NCBI GenBank assembly: GCA_965199705.1
Contig: OZ241359.1
Coordinates: 558,001-622,000 of the forward strand
DNA: 64,000 bases
Direction of reading: 5' to 3'
DNA from: Azophilus sp965199705
Lineage (GTDB): Bacteria > Pseudomonadota > Gammaproteobacteria > Pseudomonadales > Azotimanducaceae
Below are positions 17,568-26,427 of the stretch, piece by piece (position 1 is the stretch's first letter; the number at the start of each line of letters is the position of its first letter). The position numbers were made by a program, and so were the translations under genes. Under the pieces are notes generated by a model that saw only the letters and a list, made by a program, of their open reading frames with translations, made no database searches and was not told the origin of the DNA.

Positions 17568-18861
17568 CCGGGGCCCTGGGCCTCAGGAAGACGGTTGCGA
17601 ACATGGCGGGTATCAGGAGCAGGGCCAGGCCGACCCAGGCCGGGTCATAACTGCCCGCCTGGTCACGGATGTGGCCTGCCAGCCAGGGGCCGGCTGCCGC
17701 CAGGGTGGTGAAGGGCCCCAACATCCCCATGACGAGGCCAAAGGTGCGCAGATCGAAGTTCTGGCTGACCAGGGCGCCGATCAGGGGCAGGAATCCGCCG
17801 CCAACAAAGCCAAGCAGAATGCAGATCATCAGCAACATGCCGTAGGTCAACGGCAGGGTCATGAGCAGCAGCGCGGCCAGCAGGCCGAGATTGGCGCACA
17901 GGAACAGGCGCCGCAGAGGATATCGATCCGCCATGGCGCCAAAAAAGACCTTGGACGCCACCATCACCAACGCCAGTACGGAAACCAACCAGGCGGTCGC
18001 TGTCGCGCTTATGCCCTGATCCTCGGCGTAGGGGGCAAGATTGTGCTGAGCGCCGCCAAAGGCGGTGACCATCGGCGCGACCATGCACACCGTCACCCAG
18101 AACAGACGATTGGTCAGAATATCTCGCGTCGTCATGCGCCCGAGCCCTGTCGATTCTTGCGCTGCCTCGGCCAGGGGCCTTTCTCCGACAAGCCCAAGAG
18201 CGGAGGGTCTGTCCCGCACCAGCAGCCAGACCGGGGGCAGGATCAGCAGCAGAAGGGCGAGTGCCAGCAAGTCATTGGCGTCCCGCCAGCCCACGGCTGC
18301 ATGCAGCTCCGTGACCACAGGCGGCGCCAGAAAGCCGCCAACGGAGGTGCCTACGGTGACGATGCCGATCGCCATCCCCCGGCGCAGGTTGAACCAGCGC
18401 GTGGCCAGGGTCTGGGCAATCAGGGGGCCGGCGAGCAGCGGCCCGGCAACTATCAGGCTGGCGTAGATCAATTTCAGGCTCCACAAGGAGTCTGCCCGAG
18501 CGGCGAGCCACAGCCCCAGCGCCAGACTGCTGGCGCCGAATGTGATCAGCCAGCGCAGCGAGAATCGATCTACGGCGCGCCCGGCCAGAGGCGCCAGAAG
18601 ACCCATGCCTACGTTGAGCGCCAGGAACACCAGCATCACATCGCCCCGACCGACCGAGAACTCCTCGGACCAGGGCGCGATCCAGAAGGTGAACGAGTAG
18701 AAGCAGATGCCGAAGGTCAGGGCCTGAAACAGGATGGCGACGGCAATGATGTTCCAGCCGTAGTACCAGGGCGCCAGCCGCACCAGGCCAGCGGCGATGC
18801 TGTTTGTTGCCATGGGCGGCGTCAGGGTTGCGGGTTGACTGGCCTGTGGGTGCTGTTGCAC
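17548..18861 (-). CDS. MFS transporter (monocarboxylate/OFA-like)
   Basis: A 437-residue permease with twelve predicted membrane helices and a central loop near residue 225. GRAVDRFSLRWLI after helix 2 and GAMADRYPLRRLF after helix 8 are the paired MFS A-motifs. The pattern of WYYGWNIIAVAILFQALTFG at helix 1 resembles bacterial monocarboxylate or oxalate/formate group transporters. Substrate cannot be predicted. A start at MATNS, 16 residues in, is also possible. The 3' end overlaps the end of the ABC permease gene on the other strand. Confidence 0.85.
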   Translation of the reverse strand: MQQHPQASQPATLTPPMATNSIAAGLVRLAPWYYGWNIIAVAILFQALTFGICFYSFTFWIAPWSEEFSVGRGDVMLVFLALNVGMGLLAPLAGRAVDRFSLRWLITFGASSLALGLWLAARADSLWSLKLIYASLIVAGPLLAGPLIAQTLATRWFNLRRGMAIGIVTVGTSVGGFLAPPVVTELHAAVGWRDANDLLALALLLLILPPVWLLVRDRPSALGLVGERPLAEAAQESTGLGRMTTRDILTNRLFWVTVCMVAPMVTAFGGAQHNLAPYAEDQGISATATAWLVSVLALVMVASKVFFGAMADRYPLRRLFLCANLGLLAALLLMTLPLTYGMLLMICILLGFVGGGFLPLIGALVSQNFDLRTFGLVMGMLGPFTTLAAAGPWLAGHIRDQAGSYDPAWVGLALLLIPAMFATVFLRPRAPVNPPAA

Positions 18862-18867
18862 AGGCGA

Positions 18868-19050
18868 TCAGCCGGGCGTCAGCGCCAGCACGCGCAACGG
18901 ACTGCTTGATCCGCGCTGAATCTTGAGCGGCGCTGCAATCAGCAGGGCGCCAGTGGCCGGCAGCCGGTCCAGATTGGCGAGACATTGCAGGCCGTAGCGC
19001 CCGGCGCCGCCGGCGATGGCCTGAACCAGAGCTTCCGTAACCGAAGTGTT
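18868..19050 (-). pseudogene. Cyclase-family protein C-terminal fragment
   Basis: About 45 codons that match the end of putative cyclases (kynurenine formamidase-like metal hydrolases): GLQCLANLDRLPATGALLI and SPLRVLALTPG. The N-terminal part with the metal site HxGTHxD is missing. It lies just downstream of the MFS start region and 160 bases from IS copy B, another truncated gene in the IS-bracketed interval. Bases 19051-19213 show nothing recognisable. Confidence 0.65.
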
Positions 19051-19208
19051 CAATTCGGTAGCATCCGCATCACGTATATGTCGTCAGCAGCCCGCCCGAG
19101 TGCTGCCGGCTCGTGTTCGTGCCCACCTGATCCGCCCTGCATTCAGATAAACCCGTCAATTGAATGCTCAAGGGATTGAAGGTAGTGCATAGGGGCGGGC
19201 CTCTGCAA

Positions 19209-19213
19209 GGGCA
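19209..19213. repeat. 5-bp target duplication of IS copy B (GGGCA)
   Basis: GGGCA lies directly before the element at 19209-19213 and directly after it at 20775-20779. It differs from the AAAGC duplication of copy A. Confidence 0.85.
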
Positions 19214-19303
19214 AGCATTGTCCAATGCAAAGTGAGCCTGAACTGGGAATGCGATTCCAACGCAAAGTGAGCCTGAACTGGAAGTGTCGGGGATCATCAG
19301 GAG

Positions 19304-20566
19304 ATGATCGTGACACTTCAGAGCGAGCACATTCGCACTATCGAGCAGGTGGCCGCGTTCGTCGAGGCGAGCGAGCCGGTGACCTTCCAACCCCTGGATC
19401 GCGAGGGCGCCTATACCTTCGTGTCGAAGACGCTGGTGCGTCTTGCCTATCGGGGCTTGGACAAGCCGTCAAAGACGCTGGTGAAGCGCTACCTGGCCAA
19501 GACCACAGGTTACTCGCGCGCCCAGCTAACGCGACTCATCCGCCAGCACCGCGAGACGGCCAAGGTGGTCGACCGCCGCGACGGGAACCAGGGTCGGCCC
19601 TTCAACCGCGTTTACACGCCGACCGACATTCGCCTGCTCGCTCGTGTGGACGCCGACCTCGGCCAGATGTCCGGGCTGGCGACGCGGGTCGTTCTCCAAC
19701 GCGAGCACCGGGTATTCGGCGACCGGCGCTTCGAGCGGTTGGCGCAACTCTCGGCGAGTCACTTATACAACCTGCGGCGCTCCCGGACCTACCGCACGCA
19801 CCGCACGGTCTTCCATGCGACCAAGGCGGCGACGGTGGCGGTGGGCGAACGCCGGGCGCCGCAGCCGGCGGGCCGGCCCGGCTTCCTGCGCGTCGACACC
19901 GTTCACCAGGGCGACCGCGACGGCGCCAAGGGCGTGTATTTGATCAACCTCGTCGATCAAGTGACGCAATACGAGTTCATCGGGGCTGTCGAGGCGATCT
20001 CCGAACGCTTTCTGGTACCGGTTCTGGAGGGTCTGTTGGGGCTTTTTCCCTTTGTCGTCACCGGCTTTCACGCCGACAACGGCTCCGAGTACATCAATCA
20101 CACGGTTGCGGCACTGCTCAACAAGCTGCATATCCACGAGTTCACCAAGTCGCGCCCGCGGCGCTCCACCGACAACGCGCTCGTCGAGGGGAAGAACGCC
20201 AGCGTCATACGACGCTTTCTGGGCCACGACCACATCCCACGCCACTGCGCCGCGCTGGTCGACACCTTCACCCAGAAGCGTCTGTCACCGTATCTCAACT
20301 ACCATCGACCCTGCCTGTTCGCCACCGAAAGGGAAGCCGCCAACGGTCGCATCCGGCGGGTTTACCGGCCCGCCGACGTCAGAACCCCATACGCCAAGCT
20401 GCGCTCCCTGCCCGATGCCGAAGCCTGTCTCAAGCACGGCATCACCTTCGCAGAACTCGATGCACTGGCCCACGAGCAGAGCGATCTGCAAGCGGCCAGG
20501 GCCCTCAATGCCGAACGCGCCCGCCTGTTCCAGATCATCGCCAACGCACAAACTCAAGTGGCCTGA
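19304..20566 (+). CDS. IS transposase (integrase catalytic core), copy B
   Basis: Identical 420-residue product to the copy at 3814-5076, with the same DDE core (RVDTVHQGD, HADNGSEYIN, ALVEGKN). The intact frame in both copies, with no difference seen, suggests recent transposition and that the element may still be active. Confidence 0.9.
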   Translation: MIVTLQSEHIRTIEQVAAFVEASEPVTFQPLDREGAYTFVSKTLVRLAYRGLDKPSKTLVKRYLAKTTGYSRAQLTRLIRQHRETAKVVDRRDGNQGRPFNRVYTPTDIRLLARVDADLGQMSGLATRVVLQREHRVFGDRRFERLAQLSASHLYNLRRSRTYRTHRTVFHATKAATVAVGERRAPQPAGRPGFLRVDTVHQGDRDGAKGVYLINLVDQVTQYEFIGAVEAISERFLVPVLEGLLGLFPFVVTGFHADNGSEYINHTVAALLNKLHIHEFTKSRPRRSTDNALVEGKNASVIRRFLGHDHIPRHCAALVDTFTQKRLSPYLNYHRPCLFATEREAANGRIRRVYRPADVRTPYAKLRSLPDAEACLKHGITFAELDALAHEQSDLQAARALNAERARLFQIIANAQTQVA

Positions 20567-20589
20567 ATGACCGCTCTACCCTGTCCGAA

Positions 20590-20635
20590 GTCGCTGTTCC
20601 GCCGCACGCCTGCACGCAGGCAGCGGAACAGCGAC
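20590..20635 (+). terminator. Long hairpin downstream of the IS transposase (copy B)
   Basis: Same 13-bp stem (GTCGCTGTTCCGC/GCGGAACAGCGAC) with inner hairpin as in copy A. It is part of the element. Termination is possible but there is no T run. Confidence 0.45.
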
Positions 20636-20989
20636 CCAGAAACACCCTCCTTCGACAACTTCAGTCCGCATCGCCCACACAACCCAATTCAGAGACCAAA
20701 CCAACCCCCAATATCATGCCCTGGCCACCAGATCAGCCAACAAGTTCAGGCTCACTTTCTAATTGGAATATGCTGGGCAAGGGCCAGGGCCAGGCGAGAT
20801 CAGTTGCTTGCACGGTGGCGGCTGCACGATCCGGTCGGCTCAAGGCGTTTTCGCGCGGCGCCGGAGAGAATTTTCTAACAAATTGAAATCAAAATAAAAT
20901 GCTCCGTTTGACCGGCCTCCTGGCGCAATATCCGGGCTAGTCGTGGTGACGGGATTTTCTTATCATGTCGCCTGAATTCGGGTTCTGTC

Positions 20990-21466
20990 ATGCCGATATA
21001 CGAATACCGCTGTACCGCTTGCGGCCACGAGTTGGACGCCATGCAGAAGATCAGTGAGCCGCCGCTGGAGATGTGCCCTGCCTGTGGCGCTCAGTCGCTG
21101 AAGAAGCGTATTTCCGCAGTCGCTTTCCGCCTCAAGGGGGGTGGTTGGTACGAGACGGACTTCAAGTCCGGCCAGCAGAGGAATCTGGCAGGTGACAAGG
21201 GCGACGCCAGGACGCAATCGGAGGACACAGCGAGCGGCAGCGCCGGCGGCGAGCGCGAGGCGCGCAGGTCCGGGGAGAAGGGCGATTCCGGCAATGTGGA
21301 CGCCGGCAAACGGGATGCTGGCAAGCCGGACACCGGTAAGGACGCCAAGGGCGCCAAACCCGGCAAGACCAATGGCGCCAAGGCCAATGGCGCGAGTGCC
21401 AACAAGAAAGAGGCCGGCACGGGCAGGCCCGCAGCCGCCGATCAGGGCAAGCGGGGGCACCCCTGA
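20990..21466 (+). CDS. FmdB-type zinc ribbon protein with long charged tail
   Basis: A 158-residue protein. Residues 1-45 form the FmdB/CxxC regulatory domain: MPIYEYRCTACGHELD and MCPACGAQSLKKR provide four zinc-binding Cys. The Phe-rich end of the domain (FRLKGGGWYETDFK) is also typical. The remaining 90 residues are a low-complexity Gly/Lys/Asp/Ala tail (DAGK-type units). In many proteobacteria this gene stands upstream of aspS, as here. Function is unknown; a regulatory role was proposed for the founding FmdB. The 215 bases before it are AT-richer and show no clear promoter. Confidence 0.85.
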   Translation: MPIYEYRCTACGHELDAMQKISEPPLEMCPACGAQSLKKRISAVAFRLKGGGWYETDFKSGQQRNLAGDKGDARTQSEDTASGSAGGEREARRSGEKGDSGNVDAGKRDAGKPDTGKDAKGAKPGKTNGAKANGASANKKEAGTGRPAAADQGKRGHP

Positions 21467-21554
21467 TCTGTCGTGTTGCCGCGCCGTCCGGGTCACCGGG
21501 CGCGTCCTCATTGCAGCCACGGGCCATACAACCGGCAATTCGGAGCAGCCATAG

Positions 21555-23330
21555 ATGATGCACAGCCACGCCTGCGGCGAACTGAATCGATCGCATATCG
21601 GCGAAGCCGTGGCGCTGACCGGATGGGTACATCGGCGGCGCGATCATGGCGGCGTCATTTTCCTGGACGTGCGAGACCGTTCCGGCATCGTGCAGGTGGT
21701 GTACGACCCGGATACGGCAGACAGCTTCCAGACTGCGGACCGGGTGCGCAACGAGTATGTACTGCGCATGACCGGGCGGGTGCGGGCGCGACAGGCCGGC
21801 GCCGAGAATCCGAACATGGCCACCGGCGAGGTGGAAGTTCTGGGTGCGGAACTCGAAGTAATGAACGCGGCCCGAACCCCACCCTTCCAACTCGATGAAT
21901 ATTCGGATGCGGGCGAGGATGTGCGTCTGCGCTACCGCTATCTGGACCTGCGCCGACCGCGCATGCAGGCGCATCTGAAGATTCGTGCACAGGCGGCCCG
22001 CTGCGTGCGTAACTATCTCGACGAAGCCGGCTACTGGGAAATCGAAACACCTACGCTCAGCCGCTCCACGCCCGAAGGCGCCCGGGACTACCTGGTGCCC
22101 AGCCGCACCCACCCTGGCCAGTTTTTCGCGCTTCCGCAGTCACCGCAGATCTACAAGCAGTTGCTGATGATGTCTGGCGTCGAGCGCTACTATCAGCTGG
22201 CCCGATGCTATCGGGATGAGGACCTGCGGCATGATCGCCAGCCGGAGTTCACGCAAATCGACCTGGAGGCGTCCTTCGTCACCGAAGCTGAGGTCATGGC
22301 GCTGGCCGAAGGCATGATGCAGCGCCTGTTCAACGAGATCCTCGGGGTGGAACTCGGTGACTTTCCCGTGTTGTCCTGGGGTGAAGCCATGGATCGCTTT
22401 GGCAGCGACAAGCCGGATCTGCGCAACCCGCTGGAATTGGTTGACATTGCGGACCTGGTGGCCAACACGGACTTTCAGGTGTTCAGCCGCCCGGCGCGCC
22501 AAGCGGATGGACGGGTGGTGGTGATGAAGGCGCCTGGCGGCAGCCGCCTCAGCCGCAAGGCACTGGATGACCTGGCTGCGCTGGTGGGTCGGTACGGTGC
22601 CGAGGGCCTCGCCTGGATCAAGGTTCGGGACCGCCACGCCGGCCTGGATGGTCTGACCTCGCCCATCGTCAAGTTTCTGCAACCGGATGTCGTGGCGACG
22701 ATGCTTGAGCGCACCGAAGCCGAGACGGGCGATCTGTTGCTGTTCGGCGCGGGTCCGGGCCATGTTGTCAATCAGTCGATGGGCGCGTTGCGCAACCATG
22801 TCGGCGAGCAACTCGGGTTGGTTCGCGCCGGGTTTGCGCCGGCATGGGTAACCGACTGGCCGCTGTTCGAGCAGGCTGCAAGCGGCGCTCTGCAATCGGC
22901 GCATCACCCCTTCACGCGGCCTCGGTGTTCTGTCGAGGCGCTGTTGGCGAAGCCCCGGGAAGCGCGCGCTGCCGCATACGATCTGGTGATGAACGGCTAT
23001 GAACTCGGCGGCGGCTCGCTGCGCATTCATCAGCCGCAGATGCAGAGAGCCGTGTTTCAGGCCCTGGGCATCGGCCAGGAGGCGGAGGTGAAATTCGGAT
23101 TCCTGCTGGATGCCCTGACCCACGGCTGCCCGCCGCATGGCGGCATTGCGCTGGGCTTTGATCGCATCGTCATGCTGCTTGCCGGCGCCACTGCGGTTCG
23201 GGACGTGATTGCCTTTCCAAAAACCCAATCAGCCGCGGACCCCATGATGGCGGCTCCCTCGCCAGTGGATGCGGAGCAACTGCGCGAGCTGCACCTGCGT
23301 CTGCAGGAAACCGGCAGTACGGGAGGCTGA
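21555..23330 (+). CDS. aspS: Aspartyl-tRNA synthetase (probably non-discriminating)
   Basis: A 591-residue class II synthetase that charges tRNA-Asp. The N-terminal OB-fold anticodon domain has GWVHRRRDHGG; motif 2 (RCYRDEDLRHDRQPEFTQID) and motif 3 (GIALGFDRIVMLL) are intact, and the bacterial GAD insertion domain lies between about 290 and 400. His31 and the nearby Gly at 82 match the residues that in Pseudomonas AspRS were linked to misacylation of tRNA-Asn, so this enzyme is probably non-discriminating and would work with GatCAB. The start is at the first of two Met codons. It heads the run aspS-yebC-ruvC-ruvA. Confidence 0.95.
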   Translation: MMHSHACGELNRSHIGEAVALTGWVHRRRDHGGVIFLDVRDRSGIVQVVYDPDTADSFQTADRVRNEYVLRMTGRVRARQAGAENPNMATGEVEVLGAELEVMNAARTPPFQLDEYSDAGEDVRLRYRYLDLRRPRMQAHLKIRAQAARCVRNYLDEAGYWEIETPTLSRSTPEGARDYLVPSRTHPGQFFALPQSPQIYKQLLMMSGVERYYQLARCYRDEDLRHDRQPEFTQIDLEASFVTEAEVMALAEGMMQRLFNEILGVELGDFPVLSWGEAMDRFGSDKPDLRNPLELVDIADLVANTDFQVFSRPARQADGRVVVMKAPGGSRLSRKALDDLAALVGRYGAEGLAWIKVRDRHAGLDGLTSPIVKFLQPDVVATMLERTEAETGDLLLFGAGPGHVVNQSMGALRNHVGEQLGLVRAGFAPAWVTDWPLFEQAASGALQSAHHPFTRPRCSVEALLAKPREARAAAYDLVMNGYELGGGSLRIHQPQMQRAVFQALGIGQEAEVKFGFLLDALTHGCPPHGGIALGFDRIVMLLAGATAVRDVIAFPKTQSAADPMMAAPSPVDAEQLRELHLRLQETGSTGG

Positions 23331-23333
23331 GGT

Positions 23334-24068
23334 TTGGCCGGTCACAGCAAGTGGGCGAACATCAAGCATCGCAAGGCTCGACAAGACGCCAAGCGCGGCA
23401 AACTCTGGACGCGGGTGCTGCGTGAAGTCACCGTAGCCGCTCGGCTGGGCGGTGGCGCGGACGACAATCCGCGGCTGCGGGCGGCGCTCGACAAGGCCCT
23501 GGCTGTCAATGTGCCCAAGGACACCATCGACCGGGCCGTCGCCCGCGGTCTGGGGGGTGGAGAAGGCAGCGACCTCGAAGAAATCACCTACGAGGGCTAT
23601 GCTGCCGGTGGCGTGGCGATACTGGTTGAAGTGATGACGGACAACCGCAACCGAGCGGTGGCGGAAGTACGCTACGCCTTCAGCAAGCATGGCGGCAGTC
23701 TCGGCTCCGATGGCTCCGTCACCCATCTCTTTTCCCGCAAGGGTCTGATTCAGTACGGGTCCGACGCAGACGAGGAACGCCTGCTTGATACTGCGCTTGA
23801 GGCAGGCGCTGAGGACCTGGTCACCGAGCCGGACGGCGCCATTCTCGTGACGACCCCCTGGGAGCTGCTCGGCCAGGCTGTGCGCGCGCTTGAGGCGGCG
23901 GGCCTGCCGCCGGAACAGGCAGAGGTGACCCTCCTGCCCAAGGTGATGCAGCCGTGCGACGCCAGACGTGGCGAATCCTTGATGGGGCTGGTCGATGCCC
24001 TGGAAGAATTGGACGACGTCCAGAATGTCTATACCAACGCGAAATTGCCGGATGCGGCGGACGCATGA
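23334..24068 (+). CDS. yebC: YebC/PmpR family protein
   Basis: A 244-residue protein of the YebC family (translation or transcription factor; recent work links the family to ribosome stalling at proline stretches). It begins AGHSKWANIKHRKARQDAKRGK after a TTG start at 23334, read here in two parts of the same conserved N-terminus, and contains NRNRAVAEVRYAFSKHGGSLG. The TTG is supported by the exact family N-terminus and by GGGAGG a few bases upstream, overlapping the aspS stop region. It is coupled to ruvC by an ATGA overlap, the usual gammaproteobacterial order. Confidence 0.93.
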   Translation: MAGHSKWANIKHRKARQDAKRGKLWTRVLREVTVAARLGGGADDNPRLRAALDKALAVNVPKDTIDRAVARGLGGGEGSDLEEITYEGYAAGGVAILVEVMTDNRNRAVAEVRYAFSKHGGSLGSDGSVTHLFSRKGLIQYGSDADEERLLDTALEAGAEDLVTEPDGAILVTTPWELLGQAVRALEAAGLPPEQAEVTLLPKVMQPCDARRGESLMGLVDALEELDDVQNVYTNAKLPDAADA

Positions 24069-24634
24069 CGGGCAGCGGCGCCTCCGTGCATCCGGGTGCG
24101 CCTTCTGCAAGCGCACGACTTGTTCGAGTGTTGGGCATTGATCCGGGCTCCCGGGCAACAGGTTATGGCGTTGTCGAAGTGCAGGGGGGCGTGCTGACTG
24201 TCGTTGATTCCGGTTGCATTCGCACGCCGGATGGCAGTCTGGCGGAGAGACTGGGGTGCATTCACGAAGGCGTGCTGAGGGTTGTTCGCGAGTATGGCCC
24301 TGACGTGCTGGCGATCGAGCAGGTGTTCATGGCGCGCAATCCGCAGTCCGCCCTGAAGCTCGGCCAGGCGCGCGGGGCGGCCATTGCTGCCGCAGCGCAC
24401 GAAGGCGTGCCGATGTTCGAATACGCGCCGCGGCAGATGAAAAAGACGATAGTCGGCGTTGGCGGCGCCAGCAAGGCGCAGGTTCAGCATATGGTGGGCG
24501 TGTTGCTGCGCTGCGACGCCCAGGCGCTCGGTGAGGACGAAGCGGATGCGCTCGCATTGGCGGTATGCCATGTACACAGCCATCCGATTGACGCGCTGGC
24601 TGCACGGCCTGGCGCCTTGAGTCGGCCGTCGTGA
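24065..24634 (+). CDS. ruvC: Holliday junction endonuclease RuvC
   Basis: RuvC cuts Holliday junctions held by RuvAB. The 189-residue product has the catalytic acid in GIDPGSRATGYG, the second in VLAIEQVFMARN, and the C-terminal pair in GEDEADALALAVCH. An N-terminal extension of about 20 residues precedes the usual start of the fold; the ATG at 24065 is chosen because it overlaps the yebC stop (ATGA). An internal start is possible. It overlaps ruvA by GTGA. Confidence 0.95.
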   Translation: MTGSGASVHPGAPSASARLVRVLGIDPGSRATGYGVVEVQGGVLTVVDSGCIRTPDGSLAERLGCIHEGVLRVVREYGPDVLAIEQVFMARNPQSALKLGQARGAAIAAAAHEGVPMFEYAPRQMKKTIVGVGGASKAQVQHMVGVLLRCDAQALGEDEADALALAVCHVHSHPIDALAARPGALSRPS

Positions 24635-25242
24635 TCGGGCGACTGCGCGGTTCGGTGGTTAGCCTGGATAGCGCCAATGGTCAGCTTCTGATTGATGTTG
24701 CCGGTGTGGGTTATCAGGTTGCTGTGCCCGCAAAGACCCTGGCGGCCTTGCCAGGCCCGGGCGCCGAGGCGGTCTTGCACACGCATCTGCTCGTGCGTCA
24801 GGATGATCAGGCGCTCTACGGCTTTCTGACCGAGGCCGAGCGTGATCTGTTTCGGGCCCTGCTGCGAATCAACTCGGTGGGGCCAAAGCTCGCCCTGGCA
24901 GTCATTGGCGCCTTTGCCCTTGCTGACCTTGCTGCTCTGGTCGCAAGCAACGATGTGGCCGCCCTGACGCAGGTGCCCGGCATCGGCAAGAAGACCGGCG
25001 AACGGATGCTGTTCGATCTGAAGGGTCTTCTGACCCGCATGGACATTCCGGTTACTTCGGCGGGAGCAGTGGCGGCGCCATCGATCCGGCAGCCAGGTTC
25101 GGCTGCTTCGGAAGCCGAGCAAGCATTGATTCGGCTGGGTTACCGTCCGCAAGCGGCGGCCCGCATGGTGCGCGATGTTCAGGCGCCGGACGCGACGCTG
25201 GAAGACATGGTTCGGGAAGCCCTGCGCCGGGCGGGCGCTTGA
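24631..25242 (+). CDS. ruvA: Holliday junction branch migration protein RuvA
   Basis: A 203-residue DNA-binding subunit of the RuvAB motor. It starts with GTG at 24631 (MIGRLRGSVV), overlapping the ruvC stop. The N-terminal OB domain, the two helix-hairpin-helix motifs (LRINSVGPKLALAVIG and TQVPGIGKKTGERM) and the C-terminal RuvB-binding domain (EAEQALIRLGYRPQAA) are all present. Confidence 0.95.
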   Translation: MIGRLRGSVVSLDSANGQLLIDVAGVGYQVAVPAKTLAALPGPGAEAVLHTHLLVRQDDQALYGFLTEAERDLFRALLRINSVGPKLALAVIGAFALADLAALVASNDVAALTQVPGIGKKTGERMLFDLKGLLTRMDIPVTSAGAVAAPSIRQPGSAASEAEQALIRLGYRPQAAARMVRDVQAPDATLEDMVREALRRAGA

Positions 25243-25243
25243 T

Positions 25244-25327
25244 ATGGGTGACTTTTCCCCGGACCGTGTGTCCAACCTGCGTGTGCAGGAAGAAATGCAC
25301 GAAGAAAGCAGAGACACGGACCGATGA
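25244..25327 (+). CDS. Possible 27-aa peptide coupled to ruvB
   Basis: An ATG one base after the ruvA stop opens 27 codons (MGDFSPDRVSNLRVQ, then a Glu/Asp/Arg-rich end) whose TGA overlaps the ruvB start (ATGA). The fit at both ends suggests that translation passes through it to couple ruvA and ruvB. No family is recognised and the peptide may have no function of its own. Confidence 0.35.
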   Translation: MGDFSPDRVSNLRVQEEMHEESRDTDR

Positions 25328-26388
25328 CCGATGCGCAGCGACTGATCGACGGGCATGCTGAAGATGCCTCGGAGTTGCGCTTTGATCGGAGCCTGCGTCC
25401 GGCTCGGCTTGGCGAGTATATCGGCCAGTCGGTGGTTCGCGAGCAGATGGCAATTGCCATAGAAGCTGCCCGGCGACGCCATGAGGCGCTCGATCATACG
25501 CTGTTGTTCGGCCCGCCCGGTCTCGGCAAGACCACGCTTGCGCATATCATCGCCGAGGAGATGGGCGCCAGCATCCGCACCACGTCCGGGCCTGTGCTGG
25601 AAAAGTCCGGCGATCTGGCGGCGCTGTTGACCAATCTTGAAGCGGGCGACGTTCTCTTTGTTGACGAGATTCATCGGCTGTCGCCGGTGGTGGAAGAGAT
25701 ACTCTATCCGGCGATGGAGGATTTTCAGATCGACATTCTGCTGGGCGAAGGGCCCGCTGCCCGTTCCCTGAAACTCGATCTGAAGCCCTTTACGCTGATT
25801 GGCGCCACCACCCGAGCCGGCCTGCTGACCTCGCCCCTGCGCGACAGATTCGGTATCGTGCAACGCCTCGTGTTCTACAGTGCTGAAGAGCTGCGCGAGA
25901 TCGTGCAGCGCTCCGCCGCGCTTCTGGAATTGACTGCTGATGCGGACGGGTCTGTTGAAGTGGCGCGCCGCTCGCGTGGCACGCCGAGGATTGCCAATCG
26001 CTTGCTGCGGCGGGTTCGTGACTATGCCGAGGTGCGTGCGGACGGCGCGATTTCGAAGCAGACGGTGGACGCAGCCCTGAAGATGCTGGAGGTCGATAGC
26101 CAAGGTCTTGACGCCATGGACAGAAGGCTTCTGGGTGCCATCATGAAGCAATTCTCCGGCGGCCCGGTCGGCATCGATACCCTGGCCGCCGCGATTGGTG
26201 AAGAACGGGATACCATTGAGGACGTCATCGAACCTTATCTGCTCCAACAGGGGTATGTGATGCGCACACCCCGAGGCCGGGTCGTCACCGCCACAGCCTG
26301 GCGGCACTTCGGCCTGCCAGCACCCAGGGCGCAGCCGCAGCAGTCGCAGGGCGACCTGTATCAGCCCGCAGCGGACGAGGAATCGTGA
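25324..26388 (+). CDS. ruvB: Holliday junction branch migration helicase RuvB
   Basis: The AAA+ motor of RuvAB. The 354-residue product has the RuvB N-terminus (LRPARLGEYIGQ), Walker A GPPGLGKTT, Walker B LFVDEIHRL, sensor 1 IGATTRAG, the arginine-finger region SPLRDRFG, and a C-terminal winged helix (EPYLLQQGYVMRTPRGR). The ATG overlaps the stop of a small upstream frame. The next gene is tolQ, with no ybgC between them as in many relatives. Confidence 0.96.
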   Translation: MTDAQRLIDGHAEDASELRFDRSLRPARLGEYIGQSVVREQMAIAIEAARRRHEALDHTLLFGPPGLGKTTLAHIIAEEMGASIRTTSGPVLEKSGDLAALLTNLEAGDVLFVDEIHRLSPVVEEILYPAMEDFQIDILLGEGPAARSLKLDLKPFTLIGATTRAGLLTSPLRDRFGIVQRLVFYSAEELREIVQRSAALLELTADADGSVEVARRSRGTPRIANRLLRRVRDYAEVRADGAISKQTVDAALKMLEVDSQGLDAMDRRLLGAIMKQFSGGPVGIDTLAAAIGEERDTIEDVIEPYLLQQGYVMRTPRGRVVTATAWRHFGLPAPRAQPQQSQGDLYQPAADEES

Positions 26389-26427
26389 CGCGAGGGCACA
26401 AGCTATCTGCAACCGAATGGAGTCGTC

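Larger units (their letters stand above)
19214..20774 (+). mobile_element. Insertion sequence, copy B (1,561 bp)
   Basis: Inverted duplicate of the element at 3606-5166, with the same ends (AGCATTGTCC inward from the left, AGCATATTCC inward from the right), the same tandem AAAGTGAGCCTGAACTGG motifs at 19231 and 19262, and the same transposase. The GGGCA duplication shows an insertion event separate from that of copy A. Confidence 0.9.

Noticed and set aside
3601..20779. The two IS copies and the DNA between them as one composite transposon
   Set aside because: The outer flanks differ (AAAGC against GGGCA) and each copy has its own duplication, so the block did not move as a unit.
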